From: an uncultured Clostridia bacterium
GTDB taxonomy: Bacteria > Bacillota > Clostridia > Peptostreptococcales > Anaerovoracaceae
Direction of reading: 5' to 3'
Assembly: GCA_937928455.1 (NCBI GenBank)
Contig: CALFUG010000272.1
Span: 1 to 5,629, forward strand
Length of the DNA stretch: 5,629 bases
The notes under the pieces were generated by a model. The model was not told the DNA's origin, did no database searches, and saw only the letters and a list, made by a program, of their open reading frames with translations. Positions 1 to 5,629 of the stretch are shown piece after piece. The position numbers and the translations under genes were made by a program. The first letter of the stretch is position 1; the number at the start of each line of letters is the position of its first letter.

Positions 1-401
1 TCTACATCGGCTTCATCCAAGGACATCTGTACCGCATAGTTCACTTCCGGATGATATACATAGACCACACCCAGATCTTTATTAACGATGGATAGTATGG
101 GTTCTCCTCCGGCAGGATTGTCCATTTCCGACCGCATGTTGTCCCCTTTCACCCACATTTTATGGGTGATTTCCTCTCCATTGGGCATGGTTAATACATA
201 GTCGTAGGAAAATCCTTCTACGCTCATTCCTTTGGCCAGAAGTTCTTCAGCCGATACTTCTTCTTCCCCTGATGTAGACGGGTTATCCCCTTGGCCTTCT
301 TCCCCTTCTTCCGGTGCAGAGCCGCCACATCCTACCAATGCCAGAGCCAGCAGAATAACAAACAACAAAACAAGTAAACGGTTGTTTAAAAATCGGTTCA
401 T
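1..401 (-). CDS. Small secreted lipoprotein, LolA-like/DUF4412-like (C-terminus outside window)
   Basis: This is a partial gene of 133 codons that runs off the left edge. ATG is at 401-399, preceded by AAAGGAGG at 410-417 with an 8-nt spacer. The N-terminus is a lipoprotein signal peptide: basic start (MNRFLNNR), hydrophobic core at residues 9-23 and lipobox LVGC with the lipidated Cys at 25. Residues 26-53 form an acidic, Gly/Ser-rich linker. From about residue 62 the chain alternates as in beta strands, with Tyr/Trp-rich segments (SYDYVLTMPNG, HKMWVKGDNMRSEMDN, VVYVYHPEVNYAVQM). Small lipoproteins with a LolA-like or DUF4412-like half-barrel have this look; that assignment is by pattern only. 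The protein is expected on the outer face of the cytoplasmic membrane. Its role is unknown, possibly binding a lipid or other hydrophobic ligand, or sensing at the envelope. It is divergent from the large lipoprotein gene at 641. The lipoprotein call is firm and the fold assignment is tentative. Confidence 0.85.
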   Translation of the reverse strand, partial: MNRFLNNRLLVLLFVILLALALVGCGGSAPEEGEEGQGDNPSTSGEEEVSAEELLAKGMSVEGFSYDYVLTMPNGEEITHKMWVKGDNMRSEMDNPAGGEPILSIVNKDLGVVYVYHPEVNYAVQMSLDEADV

Positions 402-409
402 TTGCGTTT

Positions 410-417
410 CCTCCTTT
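410..417 (-). promoter_or_regulatory. Ribosome binding site of the left lipoprotein gene
   Basis: The minus strand reads AAAGGAGG here, 8 nt before the ATG at 401-399. It is a near-perfect Shine-Dalgarno and fixes the start of the partial minus-strand gene at the left edge. Confidence 0.85.
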
Positions 418-443
418 CGCCATGATATTCGTTTCCCGAAATG

Positions 444-453
444 GTTCGCGAAC
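444..453. promoter_or_regulatory. Perfect palindrome GTTCGCGAAC, candidate operator
   Basis: This 10-bp sequence equals its own reverse complement. It lies between the candidate promoter (478-506) and the start codon (401) of the left lipoprotein gene, in the predicted untranslated leader. It could be a binding site for a dimeric repressor. It does not fit the Bacillus LexA box (GAAC-N4-GTTC) because the half sites face the other way and have no spacer. A short palindrome can occur by chance. Confidence 0.25.
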
Positions 454-477
454 ACCCCATTTGAATTTTTCACCTAC

Positions 478-506
478 ATTCTACTGCTTCTCGATTCTAT
501 ATGCAA
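478..506 (-). promoter_or_regulatory. Candidate sigma-A promoter for the left lipoprotein gene
   Basis: On the minus strand TTGCAT (501-506) is followed after exactly 17 nt by TAGAAT (478-483). The -10 matches the consensus TATAAT at 5 of 6 positions, while the -35 matches at only 3 of 6. Transcription would start near 471, giving a leader of about 70 nt. That leader would contain the palindrome at 444-453. It is inferred from sequence pattern only. Confidence 0.45.
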
Positions 507-578
507 CAAAACAAGCACCTCCAAAAAATAAGCTTTCGTAATATTCAATCAACTATTTTATCTTTCATGGCAAAGTGC

Positions 579-584
579 TAAAAT
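579..584 (+). promoter_or_regulatory. Candidate -10 box for the large lipoprotein gene
   Basis: TAAAAT (5 of 6 to consensus) sits 57 bases before the ATG at 641. The hexamer 17 nt upstream (TTTTAT, 556-561) is a poor -35, so this promoter is weakly supported. An activator or another sigma factor could be involved. Confidence 0.3.
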
Positions 585-640
585 ACATCTATATTGACCA
601 TTCGGATGCGACGAAACAGAATAGAGGGGGTGCAAGAAGT

Positions 641-3043
641 ATGTTCAAAAAAATCCTGGCACTATTGCTTGTCCTTGCCCTTACGGTATCAACCCTTGGA
701 TGCAGTGGCGGTTCCAAAAACAGCGCCATGAAGGAAACTCTCCTGGCAGAGGGGATGCTGACTGAAGACACTTATATATTAGAAGTGGATGGCGTTCAGT
801 TGAAAGCCCATCCCGTCATGAACATTACGGAAGCCAATGCCAGTATCTATGAGGTATCCAATGCGCCTTCTCTGGACGAAGACGGAAACCAACTGAAAGT
901 GTACGACTTCCGGGTGGAAGGAATTACTCAAGTGGAGGGTGTTTTTGAACTTTCCATCCCCCTATCTGTGAAGGAAGGCGAAGTCCCCGGTGCGGGATAC
1001 TTCAATGAAGAAACCATGGAGTGGGAGCCAGTAGCCTTTTTTTACAATTCTCAAACGGAAATACTGACTATATATACGGACCACCTTTCTAAATATGGGG
1101 TCTTCTCCTATTCGGGGCACGGTACCCGGAAAGCGAAAATGGAATTTCTAGGCCTTTATGGAGATAGTGAGGATGTGGATTTTGCCGCGGCGGTGAATGA
1201 ATACTCCATTGCGGGAGTCCCGGGGCAGGATTGCTACGAAATCGGCGTAGGCGCTTTTAGTGAAGCCGTCGGTATCAGCTCGGATATTCTGGGAAATTTA
1301 GGCCAGGCCTATGGCTACGCTGCATACGGCACCGACGTGCTGGACACCATTGGAGATCATCTGGGGAGTTTAGGGTTGGTGCTGTCGGTTGTGAGCATTG
1401 GCAACAGTATCATGAACGGGAACACCCATGAAGCCGTAGTGGGCGCCATGAAAACCTCCTATACCTACGTCCTTGGAAAAGTAGTGGGTAAGTTGAGCAA
1501 CTCTGTTCTGTCGGCAGGAATGGCGGCTGTGGCCATCGTGGATTATTCCATTAACAAGTTCGGTACCGAAGCCATAGAAGGACGGGAAGATATCTATCGG
1601 GATGCTTACTCCATCTATTACATGCGAAAAGAAGATGGCTTTAAGGGTTCGGATTACTGGTACAAGACCTTCTATCCTCTCATGGCCAACCCCACCATGT
1701 CCGTGGATGAAATTCAAGGGAAGATTGATGAAATCGTAACGGCCCATTGCAATGAGTTTTGGACCGGCACTAATAAATTAGGGGTGGACTACTATGTCTC
1801 GGAAGCACGGGAAAGGTTTGCCTGGACCGGCGGAGGGGCCGGCCTTCATCAGGACATGAGAGACCGTATCAGCGCCGAAAGACGAGCCATGCTCTATCAA
1901 GATGTACTGCCAGGAGTTTTCCACCAGATTGCGCTGAAAATCAATATGGAAAACGAAAAGTTGTTGCGACAGGAATATAGCGCTCTATCCGAATACCTGA
2001 ATCAGTCCATTGGATTTACGGTTATCGACCCCAGTAAAGCCTACGCCAACCACATGGTCCGGTTTGCATCACTAAACGAGAATGCCGATGTGGCCAACTG
2101 GACAGGTACCTTCAAAAAAGACGGAACCCTCAATACCAGCTTTACTCTTTACGGCCATATCTATGCCGGATCCCCCAATAAGCTCAACATATACGGGCCC
2201 GATGCCGACCCGGATCAAGATCCCCCGTTGGAAACTCTGGAGTTTGTGGTAACTCCTCCCAACATTGAGATCGTACTTAAAAACGAAGGAGGTCGGTTAA
2301 ATAGCCTAGTGCTTCAGGATATGGGAGATCCCATGAGCGGGATATACATAGAAGATGAATACAAAGGCACCTATGTGGCCAGCGCTTTTCCGGGTCCTTT
2401 ATACAACCTACTCCTTGAAAATCCCATTCCCATCTCAAAGGAGAATACCATCGATGTGACCCTTACCGGTGGATGGGCCGCCCCGGAGATGAGTGGTTCC
2501 AGTGACGCAGGAGAATGGAGTACTTCTTACCAGTACGCGATCAACAGTTTTACCATCCAGGCCAACCTGACGGAAAACAAAGAGCTTCCTGTCATAGGAA
2601 CCAAGGACGTGGCCCTAATATTTGCAGGCACCGGGACTTACCGATATGACATCACCGTAACCACTACCATGCGAGGAAAACAAACCATACCCGCATTGGG
2701 ACCTTTGATGACGGAAAGCACGGTGGATGCTACCAAAACCACAGTAACCAACTTTATATCCACCGGAGATGTAGAATTCTATGCGGGAAGTAAAAAGCTG
2801 GATGAATCAAAGGACATTATCATGAGAGAAGAAGGCATCGAAAACATCAAAACAACGGGAGTCATTATGGTCATGCAAAACCCGGTGAATCAAGGAGAAT
2901 CCGTCACCACCCATACCAGTAACACCAAATGGGAATCTGGCGAAGAGAAAGACGAAACATCAACGTATGAAGAAAACTTTGACCCCAATTCCCAGTTCTA
3001 TGGCCCCACTTCCGTGTATTTTAAATATCCGCTGAAAAAATAA
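641..3043 (+). CDS. Large secreted lipoprotein of unknown function (800 aa)
   Basis: The function is not recognised. I place the start at ATG 641, preceded by AGGGGGTG (625-632). An in-frame GTG at 575 would add 22 polar residues ahead of an obvious signal peptide and has no ribosome binding site. Residues 1-20 are a lipoprotein signal (FKK, then a Leu/Val/Ala core) ending in TLGC with the lipidated Cys at 21; Thr at -3 is slightly unusual. Residues about 40-157 look beta-rich and end in a pattern like ZU5-type sandwich domains (FNEETMEWEPV, then ILTIYTDHLSKYGVFSY). Residues about 200-310 are Gly/Ala/Ser-rich and helical, with hydrophobic stretches near 241-258 and 278-300. Residues 310-460 are charged and helical with many Tyr. 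Residues 470-800 are Thr/Ser-rich and beta-like, with a run of Thr-rich strands at 655-715. The protein is probably anchored outside the membrane. It stands alone in its transcript, divergent from another lipoprotein gene and followed by a terminator. Confidence 0.9.
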   Translation: MFKKILALLLVLALTVSTLGCSGGSKNSAMKETLLAEGMLTEDTYILEVDGVQLKAHPVMNITEANASIYEVSNAPSLDEDGNQLKVYDFRVEGITQVEGVFELSIPLSVKEGEVPGAGYFNEETMEWEPVAFFYNSQTEILTIYTDHLSKYGVFSYSGHGTRKAKMEFLGLYGDSEDVDFAAAVNEYSIAGVPGQDCYEIGVGAFSEAVGISSDILGNLGQAYGYAAYGTDVLDTIGDHLGSLGLVLSVVSIGNSIMNGNTHEAVVGAMKTSYTYVLGKVVGKLSNSVLSAGMAAVAIVDYSINKFGTEAIEGREDIYRDAYSIYYMRKEDGFKGSDYWYKTFYPLMANPTMSVDEIQGKIDEIVTAHCNEFWTGTNKLGVDYYVSEARERFAWTGGGAGLHQDMRDRISAERRAMLYQDVLPGVFHQIALKINMENEKLLRQEYSALSEYLNQSIGFTVIDPSKAYANHMVRFASLNENADVANWTGTFKKDGTLNTSFTLYGHIYAGSPNKLNIYGPDADPDQDPPLETLEFVVTPPNIEIVLKNEGGRLNSLVLQDMGDPMSGIYIEDEYKGTYVASAFPGPLYNLLLENPIPISKENTIDVTLTGGWAAPEMSGSSDAGEWSTSYQYAINSFTIQANLTENKELPVIGTKDVALIFAGTGTYRYDITVTTTMRGKQTIPALGPLMTESTVDATKTTVTNFISTGDVEFYAGSKKLDESKDIIMREEGIENIKTTGVIMVMQNPVNQGESVTTHTSNTKWESGEEKDETSTYEENFDPNSQFYGPTSVYFKYPLKK

Positions 3044-3091
3044 GTGGGAATCAAAATGCGTAAGCACAACCAAATTTATAATATTACAGTC

Positions 3092-3119
3092 AAAACCCCT
3101 TGATTTCTCAAGGGGTTTT
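3092..3119. terminator. Bidirectional rho-independent terminator
   Basis: A perfect 12-bp stem (AAAACCCCTTGA pairing with TCAAGGGGTTTT) closes a 4-base TTTC loop. The A-run on one side and T-run on the other mean that either strand reads as a GC-rich stem core followed by T residues. It lies 49 bases after the large lipoprotein stop and 62 bases beyond the stop of the convergent arsenite transporter gene. It can therefore end both transcripts. Confidence 0.88.
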
Positions 3120-3180
3120 CCTTTCATATCACTCTACTTCCTCCTCGGGTCTTCAACTGTAACCAATAGTATAGGTTCTC

Positions 3181-4242
3181 TTATTTCTCAGCCGGGAACC
3201 AATGCTTGGTATTGTTGGCGATTTTCACCAGCAGCAGCATCACCGGCACTTCTACCAATACTCCCACAATGGTTGCCAAGGCTACCGGACTTTGGGTTCC
3301 AAATAGGGCAATAGCTACTGCAACGGCCAGTTCGAAGAAATTGGATGCTCCAATCATACCCGCCGGGGCGGCGATATTATGGGGAAGCTTGAATGCCCTG
3401 CTGGCCATATAGGCAATGAAGAAGATAAGCAGTGTTTGTAGAATCAAGGGTATCGCAATGAGTAGGATATGTAGCGGATTCTCCACGATGACTTTCCCTT
3501 GGAAGGAAAATATTATCACCAAAGTCAACAGCAATCCTATAATGGTAATATTCCCAAACTTGGGGATAAACTTGTCCCGAAAATATTCCAGCCCATACTT
3601 TTTCGTGATGTGATTTCGTGTCAACACCCCTCCCGTCAAAGGAATTACCACAAATAAAACCACAGACAGTAACAATGTATCCCAGGGAATCTTCACTCCA
3701 CTTACGCCAAGGAGAAATGCAACAATGGGGGTGAAGGCTAGCAGAATAATCAAGTCATTGGTGGCTACCTGAATCACTGTATAAGCAGGATTTCCTTTGG
3801 TCAAATGACTCCATACAAACACCATGGCGGTACAAGGGGCTGCGCCCAAGAGGATGGCTCCTGCCAGATAGTCTCTCGCCAGCTCTTCCGGAATCAACGC
3901 GGAGAATATGACAAAAAAGAACAGATAGGCAATGCCAAACATGGTAAAGGGTTTAATGAGCCAGTTGGTAACCCATGTTATGAACAATCCTTTGGGATTT
4001 TTCCCTACATTTTTTATGCTCTGAAAATCCACCTTCAACATCATAGGGTAGATCATTAGCCAGATCAGAATGGCGATGGGTATAGACACTTTGGCATATT
4101 CAAACTTTCCTAGGAATGCCGGAACCTGAGGCAAGAATTGGCCAATGAGAACGCCGGCTACCATGCACAAGGCCACCCACAAGGTCAAGTATTTTTCAAA
4201 AAAACTAATCCCGGACAACGGTTCCCTTTTCTTCCTCATCAT
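3181..4242 (-). CDS. arsB: ACR3 family arsenite efflux transporter
   Basis: This 353-residue membrane protein exports arsenite, As(OH)3 or its anion, from the cytoplasm using the proton-motive force. It has the usual length and about ten hydrophobic segments (roughly 18-36, 50-70, 87-116 as two, 125-146, 157-180, 187-206, 231-249, 257-279, 290-315 and 318-342). The family signature in the fourth segment is present, GAAPCTAMVFVWS, with Cys137. The ninth segment carries GASNFFELAVAVA, with Glu304. A Cys and a Glu at these places are known to be essential in characterised ACR3 proteins. The start is ATG 4242-4240 (a second ATG follows at once). A GGGGG at 4252-4256, inside the end of the upstream thioredoxin-like gene, gives a 9-nt spacer. 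With only 6 bases between the genes, translational coupling is likely. It is the last gene of the minus-strand operon, before the terminator at 3092-3119. Nothing in it looks damaged. Confidence 0.96.
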   Translation of the reverse strand: MMRKKREPLSGISFFEKYLTLWVALCMVAGVLIGQFLPQVPAFLGKFEYAKVSIPIAILIWLMIYPMMLKVDFQSIKNVGKNPKGLFITWVTNWLIKPFTMFGIAYLFFFVIFSALIPEELARDYLAGAILLGAAPCTAMVFVWSHLTKGNPAYTVIQVATNDLIILLAFTPIVAFLLGVSGVKIPWDTLLLSVVLFVVIPLTGGVLTRNHITKKYGLEYFRDKFIPKFGNITIIGLLLTLVIIFSFQGKVIVENPLHILLIAIPLILQTLLIFFIAYMASRAFKLPHNIAAPAGMIGASNFFELAVAVAIALFGTQSPVALATIVGVLVEVPVMLLLVKIANNTKHWFPAEK

Positions 4243-4248
4243 TTCTTG

Positions 4249-4497
4249 TTACCCCCGAAGTTTTTCAAGTATCTTTTTCACTTCATCCTTCTTTAACACC
4301 TTGCCGTAAGATGCCACCTTTCCATCCACTACCAACCCGGGAGTGGTCATCACACCATAGGAAGCGATTTCCCCGAAATCTGTGACATGTTCTACCTTAT
4401 TTTCTATTCCCAACTCCTTCAAAGCCTCCACGGTTGCTTGCTCCAGCTGGTTGCACTTGGCACATCCCGTACCCAAAATTTTTACAGACATTACCAT
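4249..4497 (-). CDS. Small thioredoxin-like CxxC protein (redox-active disulfide protein 2 type)
   Basis: This 82-residue cytoplasmic protein has a minimal thioredoxin/glutaredoxin fold. Strand one (SVKILG) leads into GTGCAKC, with active-site Cys12 and Cys15. Next come a helix (NQLEQATVEALKELG), a second strand (KVEHV), and the cis-proline loop as TTPGLVVDGK, followed by a charged C-terminal helix. There is no signal peptide. The start is ATG 4497-4495, because AAAGGAG at 4507-4513 gives a 9-nt spacer. The in-frame TTG at 4506 touches that site and cannot be used well. Proteins of this family (Thioredoxin_3, TM0996/MTH895-like) are commonly encoded beside UPF0718 permeases and in arsenic loci. 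It probably reduces or relays thiols for the permease or for arsenic species; an arsenate reductase role is only a possibility. It is 6 bases upstream of the ACR3 gene and 54 bases downstream of the cysteine-rich gene. Confidence 0.92.
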   Translation of the reverse strand: MVMSVKILGTGCAKCNQLEQATVEALKELGIENKVEHVTDFGEIASYGVMTTPGLVVDGKVASYGKVLKKDEVKKILEKLRG

Positions 4498-4506
4498 ACG
4501 ATTCAA

Positions 4507-4513
4507 CTCCTTT
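4507..4513 (-). promoter_or_regulatory. Ribosome binding site that sets the thioredoxin-like gene start
   Basis: The minus strand reads AAAGGAG. The 9-nt gap to the ATG at 4497 is ideal, while the longer reading frame's TTG at 4506-4504 directly abuts it. This favours the 82-residue product over an 85-residue one. Confidence 0.8.
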
Positions 4514-4533
4514 CTGACTCTATAAATTTACAT

Positions 4534-4545
4534 CCCCTAAAGGGG
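4534..4545. other. Short hairpin in the operon gap (CCCCTAAAGGGG)
   Basis: CCCC and GGGG arms with a TAAA loop, or five pairs with an AA loop, lie 6 bases past the stop of the cysteine-rich gene. No T-run follows on the minus strand, so it is a poor terminator. It could be a transcript stability or processing element in the 54-base gap, or chance. Confidence 0.25.
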
Positions 4546-4551
4546 CCTTTC

Positions 4552-5094
4552 TTAACAACAACTCTCTTGGCAGGCGCATTGCTTTTCCTCTTTCCCTTGG
4601 AAAAAGGATTTCAAATTATCGGGTACTGCATACTCTTCTTCGGTGTGATAACCACCGCTTTCTCCCGGCCCTCCAAAGATTTCTTGAAGAATGGCGGATG
4701 CCAACATTTCTTTTGGAGGTACTTCGAAAGTCTCTTCTCCGTATTCGAAAACCCGGCAATCCACTTGGGTTCCGCTGATTTCTCCACAGCAACCACAGTC
4801 ACTTTCAGAGACTGTTTGGCAAATATCTTTTCCATTCACTCTGATGGTAGGAGAAGAAAGAAAACAATACTTCTCCGCTAACTCTTTCGTGGCAATTTCA
4901 ATCTTTCGGATTTCCACAGAATACCCGGCCAGTTTCAAAGCAGGGGTTAAAACGGAAACAACCTCCTCCAGTTCCTGGTCCGTGCCAATACATCGATCAC
5001 AAGTGTTTAAGTCCAGGTATAAGTACTCTACCAGTACATTTTTTGTATATTCCCCGGCATTACATCCACATCCGCAGCAGGACTCATGATTCAT
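4552..5094 (-). CDS. Cysteine-rich DUF2703-like protein of the arsenic operon
   Basis: This 180-residue soluble protein has 16 cysteines. The start is ATG 5094-5092, with AAAGAGGTG (5101-5109) and a 6-nt spacer; the in-frame GTG at 5103 is part of that ribosome binding site. Residues 6-11 are CCGCGC. Residues 20-92 look like a thioredoxin fold: strand VLVEYLYLDL, then TCDRC (Cys32, Cys35), helix, strand YSVEIRKIEI, and a cis-proline-like SSPTIRVNGKDI. An insert at 100-113 holds CGCC and Cys113. The tail carries CAC (173-175) and ends in CC (179-180). This pattern fits DUF2703, a family of unknown function seen in clostridia and archaea; I assign it by pattern, without a search. The vicinal and CxC clusters suit binding of As(III) or another thiophilic metalloid, so a metallochaperone or reductant role is plausible but inferred. 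Its operon position between a permease and the ACR3 module supports an arsenic role. Confidence 0.88.
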   Translation of the reverse strand: MNHESCCGCGCNAGEYTKNVLVEYLYLDLNTCDRCIGTDQELEEVVSVLTPALKLAGYSVEIRKIEIATKELAEKYCFLSSPTIRVNGKDICQTVSESDCGCCGEISGTQVDCRVFEYGEETFEVPPKEMLASAILQEIFGGPGESGGYHTEEEYAVPDNLKSFFQGKEEKQCACQESCC

Positions 5095-5100
5095 TCTTTT

Positions 5101-5109
5101 CACCTCTTT
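5101..5109 (-). promoter_or_regulatory. Ribosome binding site that sets the DUF2703-like gene start
   Basis: The minus strand reads AAAGAGGTG, 6 nt before the ATG at 5094. Its last three bases are the in-frame GTG that would be the longest-frame start, so that GTG is not the initiation codon. Confidence 0.75.
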
Positions 5110-5170
5110 CTTATGCTCGCAATATCTTCTGATACCGCTGCTGTTTGCTAAATGAATAGGGTCTTACCCT

Positions 5171-5629
5171 TTACAGGAACAAATATCCCATTGCATTAAA
5201 AACATATCCGATGATTACGATACCAATGGCCACTACGCCGAAGAACACCGCCAGCAGTTTGGTTTTCACCACTCTTTTCAACATAATCATGGAGGGGAGT
5301 GACAAGGCGGTAACCCCCATCATAAAGGAAAGTACCGTTCCAATTCCCACCCCTTTGTACACCAATGCTTCTGCAATGGGAAGGGTTCCGAATATGTCCG
5401 CGTACATGGGAATGCCCACTACGGTGGCTACCAGCACGGAATACCATTTGTCTTGACCCAGAATCACGGAAATCATCTCTTCCGGAATCCAGTTGTGAAT
5501 TAGGGCCCCAATTCCTACACCGATTAAAATGTAGAGCCATACCTTTTTTACAATGTCCTTCACCTGTTCCTTGGCGTATCCCATTCGATCCTTGGTGGTT
5601 AGCTCTTCCGGTTCCATCTCCATCACTGG
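5171..5629 (-). CDS. UPF0718/ArsP-type permease, C-terminal part (5' end outside window)
   Basis: The frame is open through the right edge: a Pro codon (CCA, 5629-5627) precedes the first GTG/ATG codons. The visible 152 residues are therefore the C-terminal half of a protein that in this family is usually about 300-350 residues with eight membrane helices. A charged cytoplasmic stretch (EMEPEELTTKDRMGYAKEQ) is followed by four hydrophobic segments. Family-like motifs include WLYILIGVGIGALIHNWIP, GIPMYADIFGTLPIAEAL and VTALSLPSMIMLKRVVK. ArsP of Campylobacter, from this superfamily, exports trivalent organoarsenicals. The substrate here is not shown by the sequence, so I give no symbol. It is the most upstream visible gene of the minus-strand operon, followed 76 bases later by the cysteine-rich gene. 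Upstream genes such as a regulator may lie beyond the edge. Confidence 0.88.
   Translation of the reverse strand, partial: PVMEMEPEELTTKDRMGYAKEQVKDIVKKVWLYILIGVGIGALIHNWIPEEMISVILGQDKWYSVLVATVVGIPMYADIFGTLPIAEALVYKGVGIGTVLSFMMGVTALSLPSMIMLKRVVKTKLLAVFFGVVAIGIVIIGYVFNAMGYLFL

Noticed and set aside
474..522. GGAGG (518-522, minus strand) followed by a short TTG-started frame of 11 codons ending at 474, a possible leader peptide
   Set aside because: It overlaps the candidate promoter of the left lipoprotein gene, so it would not be within that transcript. It shows no attenuator structure.
575..640. A 22-residue N-terminal extension of the large lipoprotein starting at GTG 575
   Set aside because: It would place polar residues before a clear lipoprotein signal peptide, overlaps the candidate -10 box and lacks a ribosome binding site; ATG 641 has AGGGGGTG upstream.
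1370..1747. A 125-codon open frame on the minus strand
   Set aside because: It is antisense inside the large lipoprotein, His/Gly-rich and low in plausible structure, with no start signals.
3140..3145. An AGGAGG on the minus strand just past the ACR3 stop, 12 nt before an ATG at 3127
   Set aside because: The frame that follows runs through the terminator stem and then antisense into the end of the large lipoprotein, so it is unlikely to be a gene. The motif is probably chance or a relic.
4387..4881. A 164-codon open frame on the plus strand
   Set aside because: It lies antisense across the thioredoxin-like and DUF2703-like genes and their gap, has no ribosome binding site, and its translation resembles no protein family. 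It is a shadow of the real minus-strand genes.
5158..5170. AGGGT-CTT-ACCCT hairpin right after the permease stop
   Set aside because: It has only five base pairs, a three-base loop and no T-run, so it is too weak to call a terminator inside an operon.

Overview
The window looks like chromosomal DNA of a low-to-moderate GC Firmicute, most likely a Clostridia member. The reasons are strong AGGAGG-type ribosome binding sites, Gram-positive style lipoprotein signal peptides, and a clostridial-type arsenic gene set. The species cannot be fixed from the sequence alone. No RNA genes, insertion sequences, CRISPR arrays or long repeats were seen.

Left half (1-3043): two divergently transcribed lipoprotein genes share a roughly 240-base intergenic region. 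The left one runs on the minus strand and is cut by the window edge. It is a small secreted lipoprotein with an acidic linker and a beta-rich, LolA-like domain. The right one (641-3043, plus strand) encodes an unrecognised 800-residue lipoprotein. It has a beta-rich N-terminal domain, a Gly/Ala-rich hydrophobic helical middle and a long beta-rich C-terminal half.

Middle (3044-3180): a perfect 12-bp stem-loop lies between two convergent genes and probably serves as a bidirectional terminator.

Right half (3181-5629, minus strand): this is an arsenic-resistance operon read from right to left. It holds a UPF0718/ArsP-type permease (5' end outside the window), a cysteine-rich DUF2703-like protein, a small thioredoxin-like CxxC protein, and an ACR3 arsenite efflux transporter. 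The last two genes are only 6 bases apart and probably translationally coupled. The likely division of labour is ACR3 exporting arsenite, the permease exporting a second (perhaps organic) arsenical or related substrate, and the two CxxC proteins handling thiol redox or metalloid transfer in the cytoplasm. No ArsR regulator, ArsC reductase or ArsA/ArsD is visible; any such genes would lie upstream, beyond the right edge.

The most interesting items are the DUF2703-like protein, with 16 cysteines in 180 residues arranged in vicinal and CxC clusters, and the large lipoprotein of unknown function.
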